Shown here piece after piece: positions 36,538 through 44,796 of a stretch of DNA of 64,000 nt (position 1 is the first letter of the stretch; each line of letters opens with the position of its first letter). Position numbers and translations under genes: made by a program. This DNA comes from Bacteroidales bacterium. Its GTDB lineage: Bacteria; Bacteroidota; Bacteroidia; Bacteroidales; FEN-979. The notes under the pieces were generated by a model, which ran no database searches, had not been told where the DNA came from, and saw only the letters and a program-made list of their open reading frames with translations. The stretch spans positions 1 to 64,000 of the forward strand of contig JALNZC010000001.1 of the NCBI GenBank assembly GCA_023229525.1, read 5' to 3'.

Positions 36538-37341
36538 ATGAAAACAATTAGCAAAGTTTTGCTCTTAGCGCTGCTTTCATTGATGATCGTTCCGATTTTT
36601 GGACAAAGGTTGAAGGGTAAGGTATTATCATACAGAGATACATATTATTCAGTTTGTGAAAAATTTGGTAAAATAAAAAAAGGGCCCAAATTAGATGATG
36701 CTTTTTCCCATGATCAATATGTTCTTTACGATCAAAACGGAAACATTACCCAATCGATCGAATATAATTCTGACGGAACAATTTTCTGCAAATACAAGGG
36801 AGGAACCGGTTATGAGGATAATAATGTTGAATCTATATATCTAAGGTTTGACCCGGAAATAATTATTGACAGAAAACCATTTATTATGGAGTCCGCAATT
36901 TATGGTTGGGGGGAAATGTATGAAATGACATACAAAAATGATTCAGTGGGACGACCTATACAAGAAACCATCTTCGATCTCATGGGAAATTTATTATATA
37001 AAATAACCATCAAACGAGATGAAAAAGGAAATTCATTGGAAGATAAATATTCCGATGGAACTGTAGATCAATACAAATACGACGACAAAGGAAACAGAAT
37101 AGAATGGGTTTCCCGTTCTTCGTGTGGAAGCACTACCAGAACTTCTGCTAAATATAATGCATCCGGGAACGTTATCGAAATGATCACTGACAATTTCTTT
37201 AAATCCAGATATAAATTTCATTATGAAACGTATACATATAAGTATTTATATGATACTCAGGGTAATTGGATAGAAAGGATAGATTACGAGAATAACAAAC
37301 CACAAAAAATAGTAATACGAACGATTGAGTATTCATCATGA
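36538..37341 (+). CDS. Secreted YD/RHS-repeat-like protein
   Basis: The 267-residue product starts with a signal peptide (MKTISKVLLLALLSLMIVPIFGQ). The rest is built of short beta-repeats of the YD kind: YDQNGNITQSIEYNSDGT, NDSVGRPIQETIFDLMGN, YKYDDKGNRIEWV, YNASGNVIEM and YDTQGNWIERIDYENN. Such proteins are common in Bacteroidota, but this one lacks the long array and toxin core of a true RHS protein. It is probably a periplasmic or surface protein of unknown function. Confidence 0.75.
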   Translation: MKTISKVLLLALLSLMIVPIFGQRLKGKVLSYRDTYYSVCEKFGKIKKGPKLDDAFSHDQYVLYDQNGNITQSIEYNSDGTIFCKYKGGTGYEDNNVESIYLRFDPEIIIDRKPFIMESAIYGWGEMYEMTYKNDSVGRPIQETIFDLMGNLLYKITIKRDEKGNSLEDKYSDGTVDQYKYDDKGNRIEWVSRSSCGSTTRTSAKYNASGNVIEMITDNFFKSRYKFHYETYTYKYLYDTQGNWIERIDYENNKPQKIVIRTIEYSS

Positions 37342-37415
37342 AATGTTCTATTCACATCTCAAGAATTTTTCTCGATCTGGCGCTGGAAGTATTTCTCAAA
37401 TAAAATAACATCGCA

Positions 37416-37433
37416 GGTAATATATTTATTACC
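37416..37433 (+). promoter_or_regulatory. Inverted repeat operator overlapping the hicAB promoter
   Basis: The 18-bp element GGTAATA-TATT-TATTACC has perfect 7-bp arms. It lies 8 bp before the hicA start, and its right arm overlaps a -7-like element (TACCTTTA, 37430-37437). HicB-type antitoxins with a DNA-binding domain often repress their own operon, so this is the likely HicB site. Confidence 0.6.
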
Positions 37434-37441
37434 TTTATGAA

Positions 37442-37629
37442 ATGAAATGCAAGGAATTGATCAGACTCTTAATGCAGGATGGTTGGTTTGTTTCCAGACA
37501 ATCAGGGAGCCATATGATCATGCGACATCCAAAAAAGATGGTCAGATCGTTGTACCGGATCATGGGTCAAGTGAAGTTGGTATTGGGCTTCAAAACAAAA
37601 TATTAAAAGACGCTGGATTAAAGCAATAA
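37442..37629 (+). CDS. hicA: HicA mRNA-interferase toxin, frame broken at A AAA AAG
   Basis: From the ATG at 37442 the frame reads MKCKELIRLLMQDGWFVSRQ, then SGSHMIMRHPKK. This is the HicA double-stranded-RNA-binding-like fold with the catalytic H24 in GSH. The zero frame then diverges and stops at 37604-37606 (54 residues). The -1 frame continues exactly as the family does (DGQIVVPDHG... to LKDAGLKQ) and ends at 37629, giving 62 residues. The switch lies on 37531-37537, A AAA AAG, a classic -1 slippery heptamer in the correct phase. It may be a programmed frameshift, a one-base deletion making a pseudogene, or a sequencing error in the A run. HicA cleaves mRNA and is neutralised by HicB downstream. 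Confidence 0.75.
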
Positions 37630-37637
37630 CTGATTTT

Positions 37638-38018
37638 ATGAAAAAAATTGAAATAATCATTGAGCGAACACATACAGGATATTCGGCATATGCGAATAGT
37701 TATCCTGTTGCAACCACAGGGAAAGACTTGATTGAGCTTAAGTCAAATATGGTTGAGGCAATCAATCTATTTTTTGAAGAAAAAAGGGAGCATGTTTGTG
37801 AAAATGATCTAAAAGTGACCTTAGATATTGCTCAGTTCTTCGAGTTTTACAAGGTAATCAATGCAAAAGCATTTTCAGAGCGCATTGGTATGAATCAAAG
37901 TTTACTGGCTCAATACATTAAAGGAATAAAAAAACCTTCCCCGTTACAAACGAAACGGATTCTTAAAGGAGTTCAACAAATTGGAAAGGAGTTAGCCGAG
38001 ATCAGGTTTCTGCTTTAA
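37638..38018 (+). CDS. hicB: HicB antitoxin with helix-turn-helix
   Basis: The 126-residue product starts 8 bp after the hicA frame. Residues 1-55 match the HicB partial RNase-H-like fold (IEIIIERTHTGYSAYANSYP..TTGKDLIELKSNM). Residues 70-126 form an XRE-like helix-turn-helix (AFSERIGMNQSLLAQYIKGI..PSPLQTKRI). It should bind and neutralise HicA and repress the operon through the inverted repeat at 37416-37433; that is inference from the family. The gene itself is intact, in contrast to hicA. Confidence 0.88.
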   Translation: MKKIEIIIERTHTGYSAYANSYPVATTGKDLIELKSNMVEAINLFFEEKREHVCENDLKVTLDIAQFFEFYKVINAKAFSERIGMNQSLLAQYIKGIKKPSPLQTKRILKGVQQIGKELAEIRFLL

Positions 38019-38084
38019 GTTATTGCATCGGTATAAAAGATAGTAAATAGTTACTTTTACACGCAGTTACTAATAATTCTTACA

Positions 38085-38687
38085 ATGCAAGATACAATAA
38101 TTAAAGCCGTAGAATTTCTGAAAGAGAATGATCCTGTTTTGAGTGAGATAATATCAAAAGTAGGACCCTGTACTTTGAAACCATCAGAATCTTTTTTTAA
38201 AAACCTGATAAAGTCTGTTATATCTCAACAATTATCTTTATCTGCAGCCAGAACAATTTGGTCACGGGTTGAAGGTCTTACAGATCAAACTATCGATCCT
38301 TCATTTATACTTGATATAGATCAGGAATCATTAAGAAAGGCAGGGTTATCGAATCAAAAAGTAAAATATGTCAAAGAAATAGCAAGATTTTTTATTGAGG
38401 ATCCTTTAATCAGTGAAAAGCTCAAAATCATGACCAATGAGGAGATAATCCAAATGTTAACAAAAATAAAAGGAGTTGGAATTTGGACAGCACAAATGTT
38501 CCTTATTTTTTCTCTTTGCAGAACAGATGTTCTCCCAGTGGATGACCTTGGGCTGAAGAAGTCTCTCAAGATTCATTACTTGAATCAAATTGAAAGTGAA
38601 CCTTTACATTTGGTCGATATTGCTCAAAAATGGGGAGGATTCAGTACAATTGCCTGCTGGTATTTATGGAAAGCGTTGGATGTTTAA
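38085..38687 (+). CDS. AlkA-type DNA-3-methyladenine glycosylase
   Basis: The 200-residue product is a helix-hairpin-helix GPD base-excision glycosylase. It removes alkylated purines from DNA. Motifs are the N-terminal helical stretch FFKNLIKSVISQQLSLSAA, the HhH at 125-142 (LTKIKGVGIWTAQMFLIF) and the GPD loop TDVLPVDDLGL with the catalytic D154. It lacks the N-terminal beta-domain of E. coli AlkA, as many short bacterial members do. A second, different AlkA-type gene lies at 44155-44763 in the same island. Confidence 0.92.
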   Translation: MQDTIIKAVEFLKENDPVLSEIISKVGPCTLKPSESFFKNLIKSVISQQLSLSAARTIWSRVEGLTDQTIDPSFILDIDQESLRKAGLSNQKVKYVKEIARFFIEDPLISEKLKIMTNEEIIQMLTKIKGVGIWTAQMFLIFSLCRTDVLPVDDLGLKKSLKIHYLNQIESEPLHLVDIAQKWGGFSTIACWYLWKALDV

Positions 38688-38888
38688 GAAGGAAATACCG
38701 GTTTGAACTTTCAGACAATGCATTACCTCCCGGCTTGGATGAAAGAAAGAACTGGAATGGTTGTGTGATGAAAATTCTACCATTCGGGTTTTAACTTTTT
38801 CAATACCCGATTGATGGATAGTTCGGGATAATCAATGAGGTCTTTGGAACATAATAGATGTCCTCTGAATATTTAAAAACAATGTAAT

Positions 38889-41699
38889 ATGAAAACAAAA
38901 AATTACAGATTTTCAATACATTTCATTGTATTAATGGTTTCGATGGTTAATCTATCCTTTTTCAATCAAGGACTGGTTATGTCACAAAACGCTCTATTTT
39001 ATACCAATTATCTTTGTGATAGCAGTTTTGAACAATCTACAAATTATGGTGGATTCCCTGACTCCGGTTGTTACCAGGATGCATTATGGGGCGATGCAAA
39101 CGCAGTATTAGATGGCGGTCCAGCCCATCCCAACCATGTCAGGACAGGAGCAAATAGCCTTCATATATACACGGGTGTGCCCGATGCAATTTATATAAGT
39201 CAGCCCAACCATGTTCCGGTGTCTGTGATTGCTGGTCAGTCATACAATGCCAGTGTCTATTATAAATTTCCCCCTGAGCCTAATTTCAATTGGGTTCCTG
39301 GGAGTAAAGTTTTTTTGAGGCTTATTTTTCTTAATCAAACTGGAATTGAGATTAATCATTTCGATAGTCCGTATTTGGATAAACCGACAGATTGGACAAA
39401 AGCCGAAGTTATTGCCACTGCTCCACCGAATTCCTTCACAGCTAAGGTTGTTATGCGATTGGAAAAACCTCAGGTTATGGGACGATCCGTTATTAATGCT
39501 GATGATTGTTCACTTACACAAACAGAGATTCCTCCAATAATTGATGTTGAACCTAAAAATGTTTCATGTGGTGCATTTAATGACACTGTTTTTCTGCGTA
39601 TTGGAAATGAAGGTGGAGGTAATCTGAGTTTTAATATTTTAACTCCCCAGGTACCATGGTTAAACATTCTTCCTCTGAGTGGCAATATTTTGTCAGGAGG
39701 AAAACAATATATAACTGCAATTCTGAATAGAGCCAACCTGCCAACTTCCCCATGCAACCAGTTGTTTACATTAATTCAGATTTTATCTTCCGGGAATACT
39801 GATACTATTACAATTCCGGTAGTTGTTAACACCCCATGTGGTGTACCTGATTCTGGCTCGATTGTTAACGTTACCGGATCCCAATTGATGGTTCGGAAAA
39901 GATTACCCTGCAATAAACTAACCCCTTCTAAACCATATATTATCAAAGGTTTTTGTTGGTCTCCTGCAAGCATTGAAACAGATAGCAATTGTGCATCAAG
40001 GAGGCAAGCAATTGACAGATGGGCTGCCTACGACATGGGAATGATCAAAGGCGCTCAAAGTAATACGGTTTATACTTTTCTTGATTTCGGATTAAATATG
40101 AATTCTTATAAGAAAATTTTAGATGCCTTTTATGAAAATGGCATAATGGCTATTATTACCGTCGATCTGGATGGATCGTTTGATACAGCTAATTTGCGAA
40201 GTGTTGTCAGTGCATATAAGAATCATCCTGCCATATTGATGTGGGCTTTGGGAAATGAATGGAATATTAATTTCTATCATAAACATTTTTCAACGGTAGA
40301 ACAAGCAGCCGCAGGAACTGAAATCGCAGCACAACTAATTAAATCAATTGATACACTGCATCCTGTTGCTTCGATCTATGGAGATATCAGCATTGCTTTT
40401 CAATCTCCTGATACCTATACAATTGTCAATTCAATCTGTCCATCCATTGATGTCTGGGGATTAAACATTTACCGGGGTTTTGAATTTTATGATTTGTTTA
40501 CACAATGGGCCGGTATAACAGGTAAACCTATGTTTATGTCAGAATTTGGCATTGATTCCTTTCATACGATACAGTGGGATCCGGCTCCGCCGATTGGAAG
40601 TATTAATGAAACAGAACAAAAAGATTGGAATGAAAGCCTGTGGAATGATCTTCGTCCTGAACTTTCCGGGGTTAATCCTGCAAAACAATGTTTAGGTGGT
40701 ACATACTTTGAATGGAATGACGAATATTGGAAAGCCAAGCCGGCAGGAATACAAAATACGGGAGGTTTTTATACAGATTGGAATCCATCCGCATTTCCAG
40801 ACTCATATGCCAATGAAGATTTTTTCGGAATTGTAAGAATTGATTCCAACATCCGTATTCCTAAAAAAAGTTACGATCAAATTGCAATTGATTTCCATGA
40901 TACCTTGGTTGCACAATTCATCGCCTGTGACACTGTATATGGTTTATGTAATACACAGGGAATCTGTTTCTATGACCTTTCATCCGGAACACCAACATCA
41001 TGGTTGTGGGAATTTGGTGATGGTGAGTCAAGCATTCTTCCGAATCCATCTCATATTTATCAAAACCCCGGATTTTATACCGTAAGTTTAACAGTTTCTG
41101 AAGGTGTATTAACTTCCACTGCTGCCAAAAGTAACTTTATTCACTGTATCCCATGTCAAATACCACTATCCGGAATAAACATTGAAAACAATCAAACGAA
41201 TTGTTATAATGCCACCCAGACTATTACCGTTGCCGGGAACAACACCACTTTTACAATTCAGGATGGTGGTAGTGCAACAATGATTGCCGGACAGAAAATC
41301 AATTATTTGCCTGGAACAAGGGTTTATTCAGGAGGATATATGAGTGGTTATATTACAACCACCGACCAGTATTGTGGTGTTAGTGGACTTTTACCCAAAG
41401 TTAACGAAACGAGTAATACTAATACGGAAAAACCTACAATTGGCTCGCATGTTTTTCAGTCTTTTAAAGTTTTTCCCAACCCCACAACCGGGAATTTTAT
41501 TCTTGAATTACCAGGTGAAATTGAATCCATGCAATATCATGTTGAAGTTTATGGAATGCGGGGTGACAAGGTGTTGAGTGAGGTACTTAACGGAGAACGC
41601 AGACATGAGTTCTTGATATCAGACAGGCCAATGGGAGTCTATTTTATCCGTGTGATCTCTGAAAATACGACTGAAACTGCAAAGATCATCAAACAGTAA
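38889..41699 (+). CDS. Secreted GH2/GH5-clan glycosidase-like protein with PKD and T9SS sorting domains
   Basis: The 936-residue product begins with a signal peptide (IHFIVLMVSMVNLSFFNQG). A carbohydrate-binding-like beta-sandwich (about 35-210) and an Ig-like segment precede a TIM-barrel region (about 345-640). This region has YIIKGFCWSPASIE, NHPAILMWALGNEWN (acid/base candidate E457) and KPMFMSEFGID (nucleophile candidate E552), the pattern of clan A glycosidases close to GH2. A PKD domain (LWEFGDGESSILPNPSHIYQ, about 698-755) and a T9SS sorting domain (FKVFPNPTTGNFILE.. to AKIIKQ) follow. It should be exported; the sugar substrate is unknown. It is more AT-rich than the T9SS genes at 16-24 kb. 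Confidence 0.82.
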   Translation: MKTKNYRFSIHFIVLMVSMVNLSFFNQGLVMSQNALFYTNYLCDSSFEQSTNYGGFPDSGCYQDALWGDANAVLDGGPAHPNHVRTGANSLHIYTGVPDAIYISQPNHVPVSVIAGQSYNASVYYKFPPEPNFNWVPGSKVFLRLIFLNQTGIEINHFDSPYLDKPTDWTKAEVIATAPPNSFTAKVVMRLEKPQVMGRSVINADDCSLTQTEIPPIIDVEPKNVSCGAFNDTVFLRIGNEGGGNLSFNILTPQVPWLNILPLSGNILSGGKQYITAILNRANLPTSPCNQLFTLIQILSSGNTDTITIPVVVNTPCGVPDSGSIVNVTGSQLMVRKRLPCNKLTPSKPYIIKGFCWSPASIETDSNCASRRQAIDRWAAYDMGMIKGAQSNTVYTFLDFGLNMNSYKKILDAFYENGIMAIITVDLDGSFDTANLRSVVSAYKNHPAILMWALGNEWNINFYHKHFSTVEQAAAGTEIAAQLIKSIDTLHPVASIYGDISIAFQSPDTYTIVNSICPSIDVWGLNIYRGFEFYDLFTQWAGITGKPMFMSEFGIDSFHTIQWDPAPPIGSINETEQKDWNESLWNDLRPELSGVNPAKQCLGGTYFEWNDEYWKAKPAGIQNTGGFYTDWNPSAFPDSYANEDFFGIVRIDSNIRIPKKSYDQIAIDFHDTLVAQFIACDTVYGLCNTQGICFYDLSSGTPTSWLWEFGDGESSILPNPSHIYQNPGFYTVSLTVSEGVLTSTAAKSNFIHCIPCQIPLSGINIENNQTNCYNATQTITVAGNNTTFTIQDGGSATMIAGQKINYLPGTRVYSGGYMSGYITTTDQYCGVSGLLPKVNETSNTNTEKPTIGSHVFQSFKVFPNPTTGNFILELPGEIESMQYHVEVYGMRGDKVLSEVLNGERRHEFLISDRPMGVYFIRVISENTTETAKIIKQ

Positions 41700-42030
41700 G
41701 AAAGTTCAATATTCTCAATCAGTGGAATTTAGGATTATTTAATCTCAGGTTCGGTGAATAAGTCAACCACGAATTGAATATCAATATCACGTATGGGATT
41801 CCGCTTATCAATCCGGATCATATTGATTTTAATGATTTTCCAAAGGGATCAATTTCCCTATGAATTATTACGCTTCACTTGAATCTGTTTACTTTTCATA
41901 AATGTTCGCGCATCCACGTGAACGAAAGAACAAAGTAAACTTGGAAAATTATAATTTATCGTTTACTCATCGTAATGAGTAATTTATCTCAATTGATTGA
42001 GTAATTTATTAAATTTACAAAAAATCAATT
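41700..42030. other. Intergenic region with hairpins
   Basis: This 331-bp region ends with a stem-loop (41963-41982) and two direct copies of TGAGTAATTTAT (41976-41987 and 41998-42009). A minus-strand 28-codon frame at 41735-41821 is too short to support. The region leads into the truncated ATPase fragment at 42031. Confidence 0.5.
41963..42009 (+). repeat. Stem-loop and direct repeats before the ATPase fragment
   Basis: TTACTCAT (41963-41970) pairs with ATGAGTAA (41975-41982) around a 4-nt loop. A second inverted repeat, CTCAAT-TG-ATTGAG, follows. The 12-mer TGAGTAATTTAT occurs twice, 22 bp apart. This could be an operator of the former ATPase gene. Confidence 0.45.
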
Positions 42031-42228
42031 ATTTTTCAGCGCCCTTATTATTCGAAGATCCAGCAACGCCTGGAGTTGCAAAGAAAATTCATCCAGGTTC
42101 TTGTGGGGCCCAGACAAGTTGGAAAAACAACGTTAGTCCGTCAGCTGTTGGAAAATTATCTCTTTCCGAAGTCATTTTCATACCAGTCAAAAATAAAAAG
42201 GGTTGATTTTTATTGTAAACGTGAATAA
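42031..42228 (+). pseudogene. N-terminal fragment of an AAA_14-type ATPase
   Basis: The frame reads FQRPYYSKIQQRLELQRKF, then IQVLVGPRQVGKTTLVRQLL, which is the start of the AAA_14/DUF4143 ATPases, with the Walker A motif GPRQVGKTT. These proteins are normally about 380-400 residues. Here the frame ends after 65 codons at TAA (42226-42228), and the expected ATG is an ATT. It is therefore a remnant with both ends lost. Confidence 0.65.
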
Positions 42229-42330
42229 TGATTGTAACTTTATCCTTTCATTTGTATAAACCATGTCCCCTCCCGACATCCAAAAAAACCAGATTGAGTC
42301 TGGTGACTTTTCGAAAACCTATGCTGTATT

Positions 42331-42792
42331 ATGAAAAAGTTGAACATATTATTGATTTTGTTTGCTTTACTTCTTTCATATTGTACGAAAGAGGACAAAC
42401 CTGAACCTGAAGCAGAACTATCAGTTTTGGGATTTTACAGCTATTGTAATACAGATAGTAATAAATGTGGAAAACCTTTAAACCATGAAGGAAGTTATGT
42501 AACGATAATCGGGTATGTTCAGGCCTTAAATAGATTCGAAAACGGTAATCGGTTCCATCTTTTTGATTCCGCATCTATAACGAGCCAAAGAGTGGAGATA
42601 AAGGTCGTCGATAATAATAGTTCGATATTTGAAAAATTAAATAAGAATCTTGATAATATTAATATTGAGAATTTCACCAAGTTTAGAGTGACCGGTAGAA
42701 TTATTGGTCATGATTTGTATACCAATGGGGCCTGCTTGAGAAATGCATCCATGGAAATAAACAGTTCGGATGATATTTCGAAGAGTTTATAA
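42331..42792 (+). CDS. Lipoprotein with OB-fold-like domain
   Basis: The 153-residue product has a lipoprotein signal (MKKLNILLILFALLLSYCTKED, lipobox LLSYC). The mature part shows a beta-barrel-like pattern (SYVTIIGYVQALNRFENGNR, RVEIKVVDN and FTKFRVTGRIIGHD), like small periplasmic OB-fold proteins. The function is unknown. Its 3' end overlaps the convergent TPR gene by 85 bp, so one of the two ends may be changed by mutation. Confidence 0.65.
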   Translation: MKKLNILLILFALLLSYCTKEDKPEPEAELSVLGFYSYCNTDSNKCGKPLNHEGSYVTIIGYVQALNRFENGNRFHLFDSASITSQRVEIKVVDNNSSIFEKLNKNLDNINIENFTKFRVTGRIIGHDLYTNGACLRNASMEINSSDDISKSL

Positions 42793-43268
42793 CAATAGAC
42801 AGTTTTTTGATCACAGTGTTTTTTGATCACTTCACCTGCCTTTTCGTCCCCGTAATATTTGGTTTTGTATAAATCCAACAAACCACCATTGTTTTGATCT
42901 AATATCAATTTTACCACTCCCCGGTTGAAATAGGCACTTGCATGCTTTGGGTTTATCCTTATTGTTTCTGATAAATCATTAATCGCGTCCGGGTAGTCCT
43001 TTAGTCGACACTTTGTTAATGCACGATTGTAAAACGTTGCTGCGTTGTTGGGGTTAATCACAATGGCCTTTGTTGAATCGATTATGGACCCCAAATAATC
43101 TTGGATCATACCCTTTGCTGATCCCTTGTTATTATACGCTTCACCATACAAGGGGTTAATCTCAATAGCTTTTGTAAAGCCGGAAATTGCACCAATGAAA
43201 TCTTTCTGGAGTATTTTTGCTAATCCACTTTTTTTACAGCAGTTTCGTCTTTCAATTTCATCGGACAA
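42708..43268 (-). CDS. TPR protein, possibly frameshifted near its start
   Basis: Up to 186 residues hold about three TPR units (FIGAISGFTKAIEINPLYGE, YLGSIIDSTKAIVINPNNAA, YPDAINDLSETIRINPKHAS). The open frame begins only with TTG at 43268. An ATG at 43261 in the neighbouring frame reads MKLKDETAVKK and joins the TPR frame if one base is re-read at the run of seven A (43229-43235 on the plus strand). A one-base loss in that run, or slippage, is therefore plausible. The C-terminal 28 residues overlap the lipoprotein gene antisense. The role is unknown. Confidence 0.55.
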   Translation of the reverse strand: MSDEIERRNCCKKSGLAKILQKDFIGAISGFTKAIEINPLYGEAYNNKGSAKGMIQDYLGSIIDSTKAIVINPNNAATFYNRALTKCRLKDYPDAINDLSETIRINPKHASAYFNRGVVKLILDQNNGGLLDLYKTKYYGDEKAGEVIKKHCDQKTVYCYKLFEISSELFISMDAFLKQAPLVYKS

Positions 43269-43376
43269 AAATTGAGATTCTGGCCGGTATAAAAAATCGG
43301 GACGAAAAATTTTGACTTTTTCCTCTATAAATCTGGTGGATTTTATGCGGTGCGAGTATGAATTAAGATTATTATG

Positions 43377-43384
43377 TAAGTTTG
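43377..43384 (+). promoter_or_regulatory. -7 element of the DUF5131 gene
   Basis: TAAGTTTG fits TAnnTTTG. It covers the alternative TTG start at 43382, which supports the ATG at 43415. Confidence 0.55.
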
Positions 43385-43414
43385 ATCAATAAAGACGGAT
43401 TTAAGATAAGACTG

Positions 43415-44131
43415 ATGGCTCAATGGAACCTGTGGCACGGGTGTCATAAAATAAGTGCTGGCTGTAAAAACTGCTATGTTTACCGATTCGATGCTGCATT
43501 TGACCGTGATGCATCCATTATCTCAAAAACCGCAGACTTTGGCTTGCCATTGAAGAAAAAACGAAATGGTGATTATAAATTACCGGCGGGTGAAACGGTT
43601 TTTACTTGTTTTACATCCGACTTTTTTCTGGGGGAGGCAGATGATTGGCGTATTGACGCATGGAAAATGATCCGGTCAAGAAGCGATTTACAGTTCTATA
43701 TTGTCACTAAACGAATCGACCGGTTTATGGTAAACCTCCCACAGGACTGGGATGATGGTTATGAAAACGTCTCAATTTGTTCAACCTGTGAAAATCAGGA
43801 AATGGCCGACTACCGATTACCCATCCTATTGAATCTACCTATAAAACATAAAGCCATCATTTGTGAACCCCTGTTGGAGCGCATTAATCTTTCCCAATGG
43901 TTGATTCCTTCCATTGAATCAGTAATTGTAGGTGGAGAATCTGGAAACAACGCCCGTGTTTGTGATTATGATTGGGTAGTTGACATTAGAAACCAATGCA
44001 TCGAAAAACAGGTCGCATTTCATTTCAAACAAACAGGTGCAAGATTTGTTAAAAATGGTCACTCATATCATATAAAGAGACAAGATCAACATTCACAGGC
44101 AGCAAAGGCGGGAATAGACTTTGATATTTGA
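43415..44131 (+). CDS. DUF5131 (phage Gp37/Gp68-like) protein
   Basis: Started at the ATG at 43415 (MAQWNLWHGCHKISAGCKNC), the 238-residue product matches the DUF5131 family. Near the N-terminus it has a Cys cluster of the form CHKISAGCKNCYVYR, like the iron-sulfur site of radical-SAM enzymes. Other family marks are VFTCFTSDFFL, FYIVTKRIDRF and VIVGGESGNNARVCDYDWV. The family occurs in phages and mobile elements, and its biochemical role is not known. It appears intact. A related but broken radical-SAM-like gene lies at 48194-48964. Confidence 0.88.
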   Translation: MAQWNLWHGCHKISAGCKNCYVYRFDAAFDRDASIISKTADFGLPLKKKRNGDYKLPAGETVFTCFTSDFFLGEADDWRIDAWKMIRSRSDLQFYIVTKRIDRFMVNLPQDWDDGYENVSICSTCENQEMADYRLPILLNLPIKHKAIICEPLLERINLSQWLIPSIESVIVGGESGNNARVCDYDWVVDIRNQCIEKQVAFHFKQTGARFVKNGHSYHIKRQDQHSQAAKAGIDFDI

Positions 44132-44154
44132 TTTTATATCAGGTCTTACATACC

Positions 44155-44763
44155 TTAACTTCGTTTTCTTTTACTGAGATAATAGTGCCATAAGAAATAG
44201 GAGGCGAGCGAACGATAAGGTCTCCATTTTTCAGAGCGTTCGATAATTTCGTCTTTCGTTTCAGCGTTGGTTAATTCTTTGATTGTGTTGATCACCGCAA
44301 CATCTCCGATTGGAAAAACATCCTTAGCCTGTAAACCAAACATCAGATAAATATCGGTTGTCCAATCACCTATTCCCTTAATGCTTTTAAGCTGGTCTCT
44401 GACAACAGCAGCGGGTAATTCTGGTAATTTATTCAGATCTATTTTCCCATCAAGTATTGCTGATGAGAGTTCACGAAGATATCTGGACTTTTGTCTACTG
44501 ATCTGACACAGCCTCATTTCTTCATCTTTCAGTTTTAAAATTTCTTCTGGGGAAAATACTCGTAGGAAGCCGTTAAGTTTATTGAAATGTGCACTGGCAG
44601 ATTGTAAACTTACCTGTTGTTCCAAAATTATTTTAGCCAATGTCGTGAACCCCTGTGGTCTGTTCCAATCAGGGGGAGTGCCATAAAGGGCGTGTATTTT
44701 CGGAAAAATATCATCTGTCCTGAAGAGGTCGTCTATGTCGTTTTGATTAACGATTGGATTCAT
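44155..44763 (-). CDS. Second AlkA-type DNA-3-methyladenine glycosylase
   Basis: The ATG at 44763 gives 202 residues; the frame could also start with TTG at 44775. Motifs are GFTTLAKIILEQQVSLQSA, the HhH SIKGIGDWTTDIYLMFGLQ (about 127-145) and the GPD loop KDVFPIGDVAV with the catalytic D154. It is a different subfamily from the gene at 38085, closer to YfjP/AlkA forms with FPxGD. It removes alkylated bases to start base-excision repair. The Fic gene lies 33 bp upstream in the same direction. Confidence 0.92.
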   Translation of the reverse strand: MNPIVNQNDIDDLFRTDDIFPKIHALYGTPPDWNRPQGFTTLAKIILEQQVSLQSASAHFNKLNGFLRVFSPEEILKLKDEEMRLCQISRQKSRYLRELSSAILDGKIDLNKLPELPAAVVRDQLKSIKGIGDWTTDIYLMFGLQAKDVFPIGDVAVINTIKELTNAETKDEIIERSEKWRPYRSLASYFLWHYYLSKRKRS

Positions 44764-44796
44764 AATTGACAGCAATTGTGATCAGTATTCTTCTTG

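Noticed and set aside
43382..43414. TTG start giving a longer DUF5131 protein
   Set aside because: It lies inside the TAAGTTTG element, and family members begin at the MAQWN position.
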